Part shown: positions 1 through 11,289 of the stretch, one piece after another
Position numbering within the stretch: position 1 is the stretch's first letter
How the letters are laid out: the number at the start of each line of letters is the position of its first letter
From: Stratiolaelaps scimitus
Taxonomy: Eukaryota > Arthropoda > Arachnida > Mesostigmata > Laelapidae
Length of the DNA stretch: 64,000 bases
NCBI GenBank assembly: GCA_019614645.1
Contig: JABWDB010000068.1
Location: forward strand, 1 to 64,000
Direction of reading: 5' to 3'
The notes under the pieces: model-generated
What the model saw: the letters and a program-made list of their open reading frames with translations, nothing else
Told to the model about the DNA's origin: nothing
The model's database searches: none
Made by a program: the position numbers and the translations under genes

Positions 1-374
1 TAGTATGTAGTCTATATCGATTGCGATCTGTAATTAATGAGCCAGCCGAGCCGAAGCTACCATGGCGAATCGTAAACAGCACAAACGGATCATACGCAAC
101 ACCACTTGCGCTCCACGATGATGCGCTCGACAAACAGTAATTAATCACATCATAGACGCAGAGCTCATAAATTGTACTGTACATTTATATAGTTCAATTA
201 TGACGTGCTTTTTATTGATTATCTACATTGGGCGACGCCGCCCCTCTGCCAAAAGTTTCTCGACGATAGTAGACAACCGCTTATTGCGACAGTAATGAAA
301 CGAGCATGTACCGCAGCCCACTTCCTCGGGAAGATCGTCCCACTGATAGAAAATCATTACGCTCGCAGAATATT
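1..374. other. unassigned sequence
   Basis: I see no recognisable gene, repeat or RNA in this stretch. A plus-strand frame at 205-522 has no family motif and overlaps the better candidate frame on the other strand. Confidence 0.4.
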
Positions 375-1064
375 TCACCGTCGAGCGCTCGGCTGTTCAC
401 GTGCGGCACTAGCGGCTGCGCTGCACTCACCGCTAGTGAGCCGTGACTCGGTGCTCAAGTGGCTGCCCTCCGCCATTCGTGGCCCTTGCGACTGGCGTCG
501 GATCTCTCTCCAAAGAAGGTAAAAACAGATCAGATTGAGCAAAAATAGGCTGGCAATCAACACGAGTACCACAATGTTCATGATTTGGCTATCGCGGACA
601 GGACCACTGCTTGTGGAAGCTGGCCGAGTCGATTCGGCCTGCTGGCACGGTGGGGTCGGCGGCGCTGGCGAAAGCGAGGACGGTTTCACCGCTAGCGTAT
701 ACGTCAGTTCGAACCAACGGTAGCTGATGATACCGTGACGCTCTGTGACAGTGGTTGTGGCAAACTCGTAGCCGTGTGGCATGAACGACGAACGGCAAAA
801 GCTCACAGTCAAGTTCCGAGCCACTGAGCAAATCGCTATAGGCCGGGAGAGGCATACGGACGATTGGCAGATCATTGTGTTACCATTGACATCGGGAAAC
901 TGGAGGAGCGCATCGCTGAGTAACGTCGGGACAACGTGCCGACCCGATTGGATATGGCCAGTACAACAGATCCAGCAGGCGAGCCATACCTTCAAAGGCA
1001 ATGCGAAGTACCCGGCCATCGTCATATTCATTGTCATCAATTGCACCTGGGGGAGTGGAAACAA
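375..1064 (-). CDS. possible single-pass membrane protein, unknown function
   Basis: A 229-codon frame on the minus strand. After a run of methionines the N-terminus has a hydrophobic stretch (around MAGYFALPLKVWLACW) that could act as a signal peptide. A region of about 120 residues with several cysteines and possible N-glycosylation sites (for example NLT) follows. A strongly hydrophobic segment near residues 160-185 (MNIVVLVLIASLFLLNLI) is followed by basic residues and a Ser/Ala-rich tail. That order of signal, ectodomain, membrane span and short cytoplasmic tail is what a type I membrane protein looks like. I recognise no family. It could be an exon of a larger gene or a chance frame. 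No splice sites or poly(A) signal were assigned. Confidence 0.3.
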   Translation of the reverse strand: MFPLPQVQLMTMNMTMAGYFALPLKVWLACWICCTGHIQSGRHVVPTLLSDALLQFPDVNGNTMICQSSVCLSRPIAICSVARNLTVSFCRSSFMPHGYEFATTTVTERHGIISYRWFELTYTLAVKPSSLSPAPPTPPCQQAESTRPASTSSGPVRDSQIMNIVVLVLIASLFLLNLICFYLLWREIRRQSQGPRMAEGSHLSTESRLTSGECSAAASAAREQPSARR

Positions 1065-3589
1065 TTGGAGCGTTCAAGTTTAGTTCTGGCTTGGATTTTT
1101 AAGTTGGCTGTGGAAGAGTAAACGTCACCAATCCCACGCTCGTTGCGTTAACGTTTTTCACGGTAGCAGCAAATAGGGCAGGGTGTATTTGGGTGCCTCT
1201 GCAATTTCAATAGGCAAGCGCCTTTTTTTCGAGAGGTATGGTATTTTGACAGGCGCCTATATTCTACAATAGTTCGATACTTGGTGATCGGGCACGGTTG
1301 ACATCGGTCACGGAAGCAATTGACTTAAGTTGGGTTTAGAACAAAGTTGGGTTTAGAACAGTGGGTATCTTCGCTATAGGTTGGGGCCCATATGAGTAAC
1401 CCTTTGTTAAACAGTACGTTAAAACCATAGAACTGAATCGCGTTTGGATAATGTAATATAACCTTTTAGGTAGTTTAAAATTACATAAAATTGACAGGAG
1501 ACCTATGTGCTAAGCTAGGTATCGCTGAATCCCTCCCTCGGCCCCGCCATCTGACACGACATGCCTACATAACGTGGAACACGATCAACAACAACACAAC
1601 AAGCAATAAAAACAAAGTATAATTACTGAAAGGTACTCGATAAGTATTCGTCTGCTCTGCTAACAAGAAAGCAGCTCAACCCATTAAAAAAAAGCTACCC
1701 AGAATCGTATTCGGTGTGTTTCGTGACTAGTATCTTACGAAAGACGTGTAAATCTATCATTTCTTTAGACGCATCCTTTCCATAGCGCAACTGCGAGGGG
1801 TGCCGAGGGACAGGGGTCTTTGTGCCTTTTGATCAAAATAGGACGAAACAGACAAACTGAGCCTCCGGGCGAGCGCCGCACACCATCAAGACACTGCTGG
1901 ATATTGTCACGCCCGTGTTATATTCCCCGTTGAAACACCACTGCAGTGGTGTTTCAACGGCGAATATAACACGGGCGTTTTCGGCCGAAGCAATCACCAT
2001 GGCGCACGAACTATGCAATGCCCATTCCTATGTAACTACGAGGAATTCAACAGCAGAAAATCCGAGGAGTGGTATCTGCCGAGCGGAGTTACGCCTTTCC
2101 AACGTGTGCACAGCTTTCGATTCCGGCCCAACGGCGGGATTGAGTGGGACGGCCTGATGGGAATATTCGCAGAACTCACAGACGAACTGCCTCGATTTGA
2201 GCTTCGAAAACGGAGCGACGGTCATTGCTCTCGTAGTGAGATCCCCCGCGGCACAAGCAGACTGAAATGACTTGTGATCACACCTTCCGTCTTGGGGACT
2301 GGCTCGCTCGCTCGCTGTTAGGTTCGCCCCGCTCATCCAAACAGTGTCATATGTTTTATTTGTTCTCCAAAAACCGAGTGACTGTGTCATGGGTCAGCTT
2401 CGTTATTTCCGGCCATTCCTGCGTTGTAATATTGTTTCGTACATTGTAGTATACTGGATAAACGGGACGGAAGCGACGGCAGCGAGCTATGCGATGGAGA
2501 GTACAATACCATTTTGATAGGCCCAAGGCTTCAAGGGTAAAATACATCTTGGCATACGCTCCGCGTCAGCTCCGCGATCTATTATCTAAGAGGTCGATTA
2601 TTGCATACTAAAGCTGCACTGGTAACGAAGGGACTTTAAACTGCTGCGAATACCCGACTATATCAAATATGCTAGTGTTTTACTCCCGAATTGATCCCGG
2701 AATAACGTACTTCGGTCAGCTTTCCTAACGTTGTTCTTGTACCTAATGATCTATGCCGCTGGATAAGGCTCGCAACAAAAAGCCAAGTTACTATGAATTT
2801 ATTTACTATGAATGTGCCAGGTTCGATTCCGTGAAGTGTCATAGGTAAGCCCAAAGTGTTAGTCGATCTTTTCGCAATTTTGGTAACGCCTAGGAGAAGC
2901 TACACGAGGAGGAGAAATAGATAAAAGAGAGAAGAAAATGAGCAAAATGCCCCTTAGAAAATGTCCCTTTGAAAAATGACTACAATTTTCATAGGTGAAC
3001 ACATTTACATAGGACTCACCGTTTTTGAGACAAGTCGAAGGCAAGATATCGAGATATCTTCAGTGTTATGAAGATTCGACTCGTGGTTAGCATCTCACTA
3101 GTTGTAAGTGCCTACGTAATAACCTGGAGCGGTACCGCTCTTTTCGCCACCTCCAATGAGATGGAAGGCTGTTCGTTGAAGACATTCATCTGAACGTCAA
3201 GCAACAATTCTCGATAGCGCAATTCTGCTCATGGCTGTAACACCTCGTTATCACTCCCTACCGCTCGCGTCATCAGCGAGGCTAACTCCGATTCACGATC
3301 GTTAACGATTACAACACTGGAGCAGCGTTACGAATGGACCGAATGGTAAACGCCCGACGACATGCGGACGTCGCACGACGTATGGTGTATCAGGGTCAGA
3401 CCGTCACCTCGGGTATATGGAATGACCACAATCGGGAATTGAAGGCGGAAACCCGAAACTGGAAATCATCGCCACCAGGACGTCATAAGACGGCAACGCC
3501 CTGAGTACCTAAGGACACAGCTTAGAGAAATAGGCCGGATATCGCAGGTTTACATTTTTCCTCCTGACAATTATTATTAATAAGTAATT
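1065..3589. other. unassigned sequence with one palindrome
   Basis: About 2.5 kb without a recognisable gene. Short frames occur on both strands (for example 2028-2390 and 2356-2547 on the minus strand), but none has a motif I can name. The only clear structure is the palindrome at 1910-1977, plus a short GCTC repeat near 2301-2314. Confidence 0.4.
1910..1977. repeat. 68-bp near-perfect palindrome
   Basis: Two 34-bp arms meet at CTGCAG (1941-1946) with no spacer. They are reverse complements of each other apart from one mismatched pair (CCCC in the left arm against CGCC in the right). No transposase or obvious element ends lie beside it. It could be a foldback element core, a cruciform-prone site, or a fusion of two element termini. 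Confidence 0.9.
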
Positions 3590-3788
<199 letters not shown>

Positions 3789-4111
3789 TGTAGAAAATTG
3801 TATGATTGCTGTTTCTGTTGACAGCTCTCTTGTGTGATCTATTCGAATTGATGAAAAACTACGTGCGGTGAGGCAACCTGCTAATCTATGCTAAGGAAAG
3901 ACACACGTCTTATCCGTACGATCGGCAGGAGACGTTCTCACAATCTTTTCGGCGCAGTCATGAACAACGCCGTCTCCTCTCTCATTTATTTATGAACGCG
4001 TTAGAGTTTAGAACAAGCAGAGCGCGCTAAGCGGCACTCGAATTTGAGACAAATTCCAATTGGCCCGCTACTATGTACAAATTAACAATCGGCCAACTAA
4101 TATTTACAACA
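3789..4111 (-). repeat. 3' LTR of BEL/Pao copy 1
   Basis: 323-bp terminal repeat starting TGTAGAAAATTG and ending TTTACAACA on the plus strand. It matches 10415-10737 over its full length with no difference that I could see. Confidence 0.95.
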
Positions 4112-4334
4112 GTCCACCCGATGGTCGCCCGGAGGGCCGGCCATCTGACTGGGCTCCAGATTATAAACTCAGTGTTCATTATTATTAAAATTGTTGTTTT
4201 TGATTAGTTACAAAGCCCGTATGGCATATAATTAACAGTACAATATTATTTAGCTTCTGTGACGTCGTATGCATCATTCGATACGAACTAGCACGAATTA
4301 AAGCACTTGCGCGACGTCACTTCACTTATTGCAT

Positions 4335-7300
4335 TTATTCGGCCACTTCGAGCGGTATTAACAATTGCGCAGCTCGTTTCGTTTCGTGGCCATTGGCGAA
4401 GCGAACACTGTAAGTCCGCACAGCTCCGTCGCGACCTGGATGCGCCGACGTGACTTTGACCAAGTTCCAACGCGCTCGAGGTTGGTTGTCATCCTTGAGG
4501 ATGCAGATGTCGCCCGTTCTGATCTCGCGTGCACGTCCAACCGCACCAGCTTGAGCCGTTCGCAACATGAGTAGATACTCGCGGTACCAACGCCTGGATA
4601 CCGACCGGAAGTAATTGGCTCGCCTTCGAGCAGCTGAGCGCAGTTCTTCTCCTGTAGCTGGACCACTAGGAAGAGCGCCATTTGGCCCCAACTCGTCAAG
4701 CGGTAGAGAGACAGCGAGGGCTGGCTCAACCGGTCCCATACGCAGAAAGTGGGCAGGCGACAGCGGGCTCGGTGCATCGACATCGCTACCGGCATACGTT
4801 AAAGGCCGACTGTTCACCACCGCCGCCAACTCAGCGACAATAGTTCGCAGTTCCTCGTAACCTACGAAACTCTTGCCCAATGTCTTAGCAAGAGCGACCT
4901 TGACAGTGCCTACCAAGCGTTCGAAGTATCCACCTCGCCATGCCGCGCGTGGGCAATTAAAAGACCAGTCGATGCCCCGCTGACTCAGAAATTCACGGCA
5001 CTCTCCATCCTTGACTCTGTTGAAAAGCGCCTTGATGTCTGTGGCCGCCTTCACGAACGAACGTCCATTGTCCGAGTTGATTGACCGACACTCGGGGTGC
5101 ACAGCGATGAACCGGCGAACCGCCATCAGGGTGTCTGGGGTGGTCATGGCTGGCACCAACTCCAGGTGCACCGCCCGCGTACTAGCACATGTAAAGAGTG
5201 CTATGTATGACTTCATCGCACCTTCCCGCGAGTGAACTCGGAACGGGCCACAGAAATCAACTCCCGTAGCCTGGAACGGGACAACCATTGTCACTCGTTC
5301 TGCGGGTAGTGGTGGCTGTACTTGATCGGCCGTCGTTCCCTGGGCCCGCCGACAGACGACGCAGCGATGCAGGATGGCTTTGACAACCTGTCGCCCCCGT
5401 GTGATCCAGTATTTCTTCCGCAGCGCGCTCAGAATCACATTCACGCCGAAGTGAGCGTTTGTTCGGTGGTGATGTGTGATGAGCAGCCGCGCGAGATGTG
5501 TCTTGCCGGGGATGACCACGGGATTTGCTTCCTCGAATGAAATGAATGGCGTTCGCTCCAACCGTGTTCGGAGCCGCAGCAGACCCGACTCATCCACGAA
5601 CAAGTTGTAACCTGCAAGCGGTGACCCTGTCGACACTGGCTCGCCCGCTCGCGCCGAGTTGATCTCTTCAGCAAGATGCTGCCTTTGAGTCCATCGCACG
5701 ATGAGCGCTTCTGCCCTTGAGCGGAGTACAGCATGCGACGGTGGATCTTGTCGGCGCAGGTGGTGGATCGCTGCGAGAACTTGACTCATTACGCGTAGAG
5801 CTGCGTCGAGTGTTCCGTAGCGCGAGATCTCAAACCTCGGCTCAACCGTGACGACGGCAGCAACAATGGCCCGTTGCTCCACAACAACTTCAGACTCAGG
5901 AACCTCAACAGGCTTCAGCTTCCGGCACGGTCGATGATGAGCTTCTTCTTGGAGCCATTTCGGTCCTTCCCACCAGGCACGGTGATCGCGCAGGTCCTGT
6001 GCGGTCTCTCCTCGAGTGGCAAAGTCAGCGATATTTTCCACACCATCGACGTGAAACCATTCGTCCGGGCTGGAGTGCCGTTGGACTTCTGTGACTCGGT
6101 TACACACAAACTCCTTCCACCGAGACGGTCGTTCGACCGTGCACCAATGGTAGACTGTCGTGGAGTCGGTGTAGTGAGACACCCGTTCGATAGGCACGCT
6201 GAGGCGCTCCATCAGGAACACTCGCAGGCGGGTGGCGATTACTGCTGCCATGAGCTCCAACCTGGGCAATGTCATGTGTTTCTTGGGAGCCAAGCGCGAC
6301 TTTGACATCACGAGCGCTACCTGACTGCTGCCGTCCTGGAAGAAGGACTGTAGGTACGCAGCAGCCGCATACGCGGTCACCGAGGCGTCTCCGAAGAGGT
6401 GCAGATGGTAGCTGACAACCTTTTTGTTCGCGTGGTGGTAGTGCCGTGGTATCCGCAAGTCACACAGCACCGCCACCTCGGCTGCCCATGTCTGGAACTT
6501 CGCGAGTGCGACATCCGCCACGGCACTGTCCCACTTCATGTTTTCTTGCCATAGCTCTTGAATCATCATCTTGCCGCGCAATGTAAACGGAGCAAGCCAA
6601 CCGAGTGGATCGAAGATAGACGCTGCAAATCTAAGCACAGTGCGTTTCGTGGCGATCCGTATGCTAGCACCTTCTTTTGCCAGTGAAGCCAATTGTACTC
6701 GCATTTCGTCTTTTGCCGGCGTCCACACGATACCCAGTACTTTGAGAAGTACTCCGACTCCGTTGCCCGCATCAGCTGCCTCGATACCCCAGCGGCGTAG
6801 GTGCTCGGCGACTCTTGATGAGTTCGTTTTCCACTTGGCCAACTTCATTCCTCCACTGTCCAGCCAACTGATCACCTGATCAACGAACGCGATTGCTTCG
6901 TCCTCGTCGGCGAAGCTACTCAACATGTCGTCATGATAGAACGACTCACCTAGCTTCATTGTGTTCTCCGGGTCCACCCTTGAGAACAGACGCCGTAGAG
7001 TAGCTGCCAGCAGGAAGCCGCTTGGCGCGGCCCCCCAAGTTACCTTTTGCATCTGGTAACACTTCACGGCAGTGTCGGAGGGGCCCTGCCAAAGGAACCG
7101 GAAATACTGCTGGTCGGCTGTGTGGAGCTTTATCATCATGTAGGCCTTTGCTATATCGGCGGAGACAGCAATGCGATGAATTCGGAAATTAATCAGAAGC
7201 GTCACAATATCCGGATTCAGATTTGGGCCGACGAGTAAGTGATCGTTGAGTGATGTGGCCCCCGGGGCCTTCGCCGAGCAGTCAAATACGATGCGCCACT

Positions 7301-10001
7301 TGTCCTCGCCAGCTTCACCTCGCGTCACAACTTGGTGGTGGGGCATATAGTAGTTCCCATCCGGATGGCCCACTGCCTTGTCGTCGAACTCAGGAACAAG
7401 AACGGCATGCCCATCGCGTACGAATGCCATTATCTCGGCATCGTAACGCGCGAACTGTTCCGGATGTGTCTGAAGCGAGCGACGCTTACTCTCAAGGCGA
7501 CGCATCGCCTGGCCAAGATTGTTCGGCAGGGATGCAATGGTTGGCCTCTTCGGTAGTGCCACCGTATACTGCTCGCCGTCATGTACTAGTCCCACCTTGA
7601 ACTGTTGCAAAGCATCGGCTTCGTCCATGGAGTGTGCCTCTTGCGGTGTGTCAATGATCCCAAGTGCCTCGGTTGTCCACAAACGCTCGACGTCCCGGGC
7701 TGGTCTCGTCAGCGCCATCGTACAACACACTGCCTGTGTGCGCTCGATGTCGACCCGTGTTCCCTCGCGCCGTTCACCTCCAGAAATGATCCATCCGAAG
7801 GCAGACTCCGTGGCCACAAGCTCCGGAGTCACATCACGCATGTACCGGCCAACTATGCGGTAGAATTGGTCCACACCCACCAGTATGGAGGGCTGTTCGG
7901 GCACGTCATCAGTGATGCAGGACGGGTCGGCTAGCGGAAACCGTTTGCCGAAGGCCCGGACAGCGGAGCGGACGTCACCAGTGCAGTTGGTTTGCAGATC
8001 AGCTTCGAAATTACGCTCATATGCTTGCACTACGACTCGCTTAGGGTTGGTACCAAGACCGACGAGCGACAGCCGATAACGATTTGCAGACACGGAGCTC
8101 GGTGCGTTGAATCCCTTTACTGTGAAGTCGGCTCGCGCTATTGGCTGAATGCCATTCAACCTTGCGATCAAGCTGGGTGTCACAAAAGTCACCATGCTGC
8201 CAGGGTCTAGGAAGATGCGTGCTGGCACCTTGAGGCCAGCATGGTGAACCATCACCGCAGCCGTCATCACCAAGGCATTCGAAACGTTTGAAGCTGGAGT
8301 GGTGGGCACTGAAATAGAGTGCGATGAAACCTGTTGACGCGGCTGGCCACTTTCAGGGTGCATCACGGTATAATGCTCACGAGATTTGCAGACGTCGCAA
8401 ACCGCTCGTGTGCCTGGACACCGCTGACTGCTGTTGTGTTGGCTGAAACACACCGCACACTTCCCCTTTCGTTGGAGAATGGCCACGCGTTGCTGAATCG
8501 ACATGTTGCTCGAACAACGGGATGGTCGGTGATCTACCTCGCCGCAGAAAAAACAAGGTTTCATTGGCTGTTGCTTTTGTTGTTGCCGGTGTTCCTGCTG
8601 CCTCTGATATGGTTGCTGATGCAGTACTGAACCAACGGTGTAACACTGCGTCTCTCTCGGCGGGTGATTTTGTAGGCGTTCGTTGCGGCGATTTCTTCCG
8701 TCATCCCTTTTCCAACTCGGTAATTGCTTGCGATGACCCTTGTTGTCGTCCTTGCCCGCGCCACTTGATCGAGGATTACGTTCCATATGAACCGTGTAAC
8801 GACGCAAACACTCCGTCAGCTGTTTCAGATTCTCCTCGGCCTCCACTGCTGGTGGCAAGCTGGCTGTGCTGGCGGAGAAGCCCTGTCGCATCAGTTGATC
8901 TCGCCGTATCTCGCCTTCGAAATCGTAGAGCAGTTGTTCAGGCAGTGCATCACGAAAGGTCCCCTCGAACGTCAGCGCGTATTGTTCAGGTGTCACTCCA
9001 ATCGCTTGTAGCTGCAGTACGGTGCCTTGAACATGGTTGAGCAGTGTACGCAGCGCCTTAACATCAGTAGACGAGCGCACTATAGGGACCCGTGATAAGC
9101 GACACATAACACGTCTCCTCTCCTCTTCTGGCTGTCCATAGTTGTCTTCGAGCAGACGGAAGGCTACCGGATAGTTCTCATCGGTAATAGCGAGACTAGC
9201 AATCAGCTGCCGCGCTTGACCCCGAAGACGAGAAATCAGAGTGAGTAGCCTTTCAACCCCGGTCGAGTTTGGTCTTCGCGCCAGATATGTATTGAACTGT
9301 GCAGTAAACAGTCTGAAATCTCCGTCGCCGGTAAACGGTTCGATGTTCACTTCGAGTTGTGGGCCGGCCGCGCAGACTGCTGCCGCGGCTGAGAGCGGGG
9401 AGGGGGCAGGCACGTAGTGTGAAGGCTGGCACGGAATTTGTGTTTGGCGAGGAACCGAAGAGCCGTCTGCTACCGTTGTAGCCTGCTGCTGCGCCGTTGG
9501 CGCTAAATGAGATGACACTGTCGATGACAGCGAAGCCGTAGAGCCGCCCGACCTTTTCTCCAACGGCCGCTGCGCTGATAGACCTAGCAGAGCGCTGTAT
9601 TTGGCCCGACACCTTAGCACACGCGTACTGAACGACTCGTTGTCATCCAGCTCGACCTCCAACGCCGGATCGGCAACGTCGAGTAGGTCAATAATTTGAG
9701 TATTGAGATCAGCCACTGTACAATATTTTTCGCTAATCACAGTGAGCAAGGCTTGTATACGCTGCTGGCCTTCATTTGACGATGGATCCGTTTCTTCGAG
9801 CTCCTCCTCATTGCTCTTGATCGTATTTCGCGCACGAGTACGTTTGCCACGCAGCACCATCAACGCCTTCGTTGTCTGGGCTCTCGCCACTTTGTCGTTG
9901 CCGCTGGCTGCTGGAGCCGATCCCGATGCGGTGTTTTCAACATTGTCGATGTTGTCGCCCCGAGCTTGCTCATCACGGACGGGTGAATGCTGCATTGGCA
10001 T
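4335..10001 (-). CDS. BEL/Pao gag-pol polyprotein, intact
   Basis: 1888-codon uninterrupted polyprotein with ATG at 10001. Order of domains: gag-like region (about 210-420, FTGDGDFRLF); CCHC-type knuckles (about 480-545, CFFCGEVDHRPSRC and CDVCKSREHY); aspartic protease (about 599, LDPGS); reverse transcriptase with active site YHDD (about 1024); RNase H (about 1204, FGDAS); integrase with an HHCC zinc region (about 1520-1550), catalytic acidic residues in VDFCGPF, SDNGRSF and YFERLVG (about 1583-1695); and a C-terminal domain common in BEL elements (about 1790-1885). It should assemble particles, copy the RNA and integrate the cDNA. No stop, frameshift or lost catalytic residue was noticed, so it may be functional. 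Numerous small frames on the other strand are shadows. Confidence 0.95.
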   Translation of the reverse strand: MPMQHSPVRDEQARGDNIDNVENTASGSAPAASGNDKVARAQTTKALMVLRGKRTRARNTIKSNEEELEETDPSSNEGQQRIQALLTVISEKYCTVADLNTQIIDLLDVADPALEVELDDNESFSTRVLRCRAKYSALLGLSAQRPLEKRSGGSTASLSSTVSSHLAPTAQQQATTVADGSSVPRQTQIPCQPSHYVPAPSPLSAAAAVCAAGPQLEVNIEPFTGDGDFRLFTAQFNTYLARRPNSTGVERLLTLISRLRGQARQLIASLAITDENYPVAFRLLEDNYGQPEEERRRVMCRLSRVPIVRSSTDVKALRTLLNHVQGTVLQLQAIGVTPEQYALTFEGTFRDALPEQLLYDFEGEIRRDQLMRQGFSASTASLPPAVEAEENLKQLTECLRRYTVHMERNPRSSGAGKDDNKGHRKQLPSWKRDDGRNRRNERLQNHPPRETQCYTVGSVLHQQPYQRQQEHRQQQKQQPMKPCFFCGEVDHRPSRCSSNMSIQQRVAILQRKGKCAVCFSQHNSSQRCPGTRAVCDVCKSREHYTVMHPESGQPRQQVSSHSISVPTTPASNVSNALVMTAAVMVHHAGLKVPARIFLDPGSMVTFVTPSLIARLNGIQPIARADFTVKGFNAPSSVSANRYRLSLVGLGTNPKRVVVQAYERNFEADLQTNCTGDVRSAVRAFGKRFPLADPSCITDDVPEQPSILVGVDQFYRIVGRYMRDVTPELVATESAFGWIISGGERREGTRVDIERTQAVCCTMALTRPARDVERLWTTEALGIIDTPQEAHSMDEADALQQFKVGLVHDGEQYTVALPKRPTIASLPNNLGQAMRRLESKRRSLQTHPEQFARYDAEIMAFVRDGHAVLVPEFDDKAVGHPDGNYYMPHHQVVTRGEAGEDKWRIVFDCSAKAPGATSLNDHLLVGPNLNPDIVTLLINFRIHRIAVSADIAKAYMMIKLHTADQQYFRFLWQGPSDTAVKCYQMQKVTWGAAPSGFLLAATLRRLFSRVDPENTMKLGESFYHDDMLSSFADEDEAIAFVDQVISWLDSGGMKLAKWKTNSSRVAEHLRRWGIEAADAGNGVGVLLKVLGIVWTPAKDEMRVQLASLAKEGASIRIATKRTVLRFAASIFDPLGWLAPFTLRGKMMIQELWQENMKWDSAVADVALAKFQTWAAEVAVLCDLRIPRHYHHANKKVVSYHLHLFGDASVTAYAAAAYLQSFFQDGSSQVALVMSKSRLAPKKHMTLPRLELMAAVIATRLRVFLMERLSVPIERVSHYTDSTTVYHWCTVERPSRWKEFVCNRVTEVQRHSSPDEWFHVDGVENIADFATRGETAQDLRDHRAWWEGPKWLQEEAHHRPCRKLKPVEVPESEVVVEQRAIVAAVVTVEPRFEISRYGTLDAALRVMSQVLAAIHHLRRQDPPSHAVLRSRAEALIVRWTQRQHLAEEINSARAGEPVSTGSPLAGYNLFVDESGLLRLRTRLERTPFISFEEANPVVIPGKTHLARLLITHHHRTNAHFGVNVILSALRKKYWITRGRQVVKAILHRCVVCRRAQGTTADQVQPPLPAERVTMVVPFQATGVDFCGPFRVHSREGAMKSYIALFTCASTRAVHLELVPAMTTPDTLMAVRRFIAVHPECRSINSDNGRSFVKAATDIKALFNRVKDGECREFLSQRGIDWSFNCPRAAWRGGYFERLVGTVKVALAKTLGKSFVGYEELRTIVAELAAVVNSRPLTYAGSDVDAPSPLSPAHFLRMGPVEPALAVSLPLDELGPNGALPSGPATGEELRSAARRRANYFRSVSRRWYREYLLMLRTAQAGAVGRAREIRTGDICILKDDNQPRARWNLVKVTSAHPGRDGAVRTYSVRFANGHETKRAAQLLIPLEVAE

Positions 10002-10396
10002 GATGGCTTAGTTTCACCACACACACACACGCAATGTTCACTGACACAGCACAACTCAACACGACCACTGATGCGGACTCACTCCACCGCACTATCCGTT
10101 AACTTGCTTAGCGGTGACTTGCTTGTGCACCGATATTCGTGGTTCCGACGCTCTTTGCGATCTTCTTACACAAAACGACTGCGCGGACGGAGTATCCGTC
10201 CCGCAGCAAGCTGGCCTTAGTAGGCGACGTCGAAATCTCAGCTACTGAGACGAATTTGTCTCAACTCGCGTAGCTACACTGATTTAACTTTTGATGCATG
10301 AAGTGTCATCGACGCAAGACGTGTTTCACACACTTCGTGAAACGCCTGTTTTTAAGCGATACCTGCAGTTTTTCATAACACAACCGAATTTCACAT

Positions 10397-10414
10397 CCTG
10401 ATCAGACGGCACCA
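10397..10414 (-). other. primer-binding site of BEL/Pao copy 1
   Basis: Immediately inside the 5' LTR the minus strand reads TGGTGCCGTCTGATCAGG. It begins with the TGG expected to pair with the CCA end of a tRNA primer, at zero spacing from the LTR. I did not assign the tRNA. Confidence 0.6.
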
Positions 10415-10737
10415 TGTAGAAAATTGTATGATTGCTGTTTCTGTTGACAGCTCTCTTGTGTGATCTATTCGAATTGATGAAAAACTACGTGCGGTGAGGC
10501 AACCTGCTAATCTATGCTAAGGAAAGACACACGTCTTATCCGTACGATCGGCAGGAGACGTTCTCACAATCTTTTCGGCGCAGTCATGAACAACGCCGTC
10601 TCCTCTCTCATTTATTTATGAACGCGTTAGAGTTTAGAACAAGCAGAGCGCGCTAAGCGGCACTCGAATTTGAGACAAATTCCAATTGGCCCGCTACTAT
10701 GTACAAATTAACAATCGGCCAACTAATATTTACAACA
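10415..10737 (-). repeat. 5' LTR of BEL/Pao copy 1
   Basis: 323-bp partner of the repeat at 3789-4111. It carries the expected TG...CA ends and is followed on the right by TATTA, the second copy of the target duplication. Confidence 0.95.
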
Positions 10738-11198
10738 TATTATATATATATAATTATATCTAATATATTTATAATAAAAGGCACAAAAGTATTAATGCCA
10801 TACGGACACGTGCTGAGACACGTCTGATGGGAGAAGGGTTGTTCGTTGCGAAGGAGGTCCCATGCTGCTTTAAGAAGACTTGTGATGACCCGCAACATTT
10901 CCCCACGGGTAGATGCTGCAATCCTGATAAAAAAGGTCAGCAATTCCGTAATGTAACGACGCTTTGTGCAGATCTAGATCGGACGTTCCTCGTTATTCTG
11001 AAGTACATACACTTTCCGCAAGGCCTCACTAAATCGAAAAAGAATATAATAGCTTTGTTGCTTTGTTAAACGTAAACGTTTATTGGGTCATTAGAACAAT
11101 TGCAAGTTGCACAATGCTTAAGTTCTATTATATGTCACGTAAAGAGCTGTGCCTCTACATGCCAGGGAGTATAGTATAATATATATAATAATTTTTCC
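10738..11198. other. AT-rich spacer
   Basis: AT-rich sequence between the retrotransposon and the receptor-like gene. I see no gene here; the short plus-strand frame at 10827-11069 has no recognisable motif. Confidence 0.4.
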
Positions 11199-11204
11199 TT
11201 TATT
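11199..11204 (-). terminator. candidate poly(A) signal of the IR-like gene
   Basis: AATAAA on the minus strand about 85 bp beyond the stop codon of the IR-like gene, where a cleavage/polyadenylation signal would be expected. Confidence 0.45.
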
Positions 11205-11289
11205 AAATGCAAATCATCTATTTAATTTGGGAATCGGCTCTAAACACGGATTCAGTATCGTGTTTTACCTATGCGTTTCATCCAGCAAT

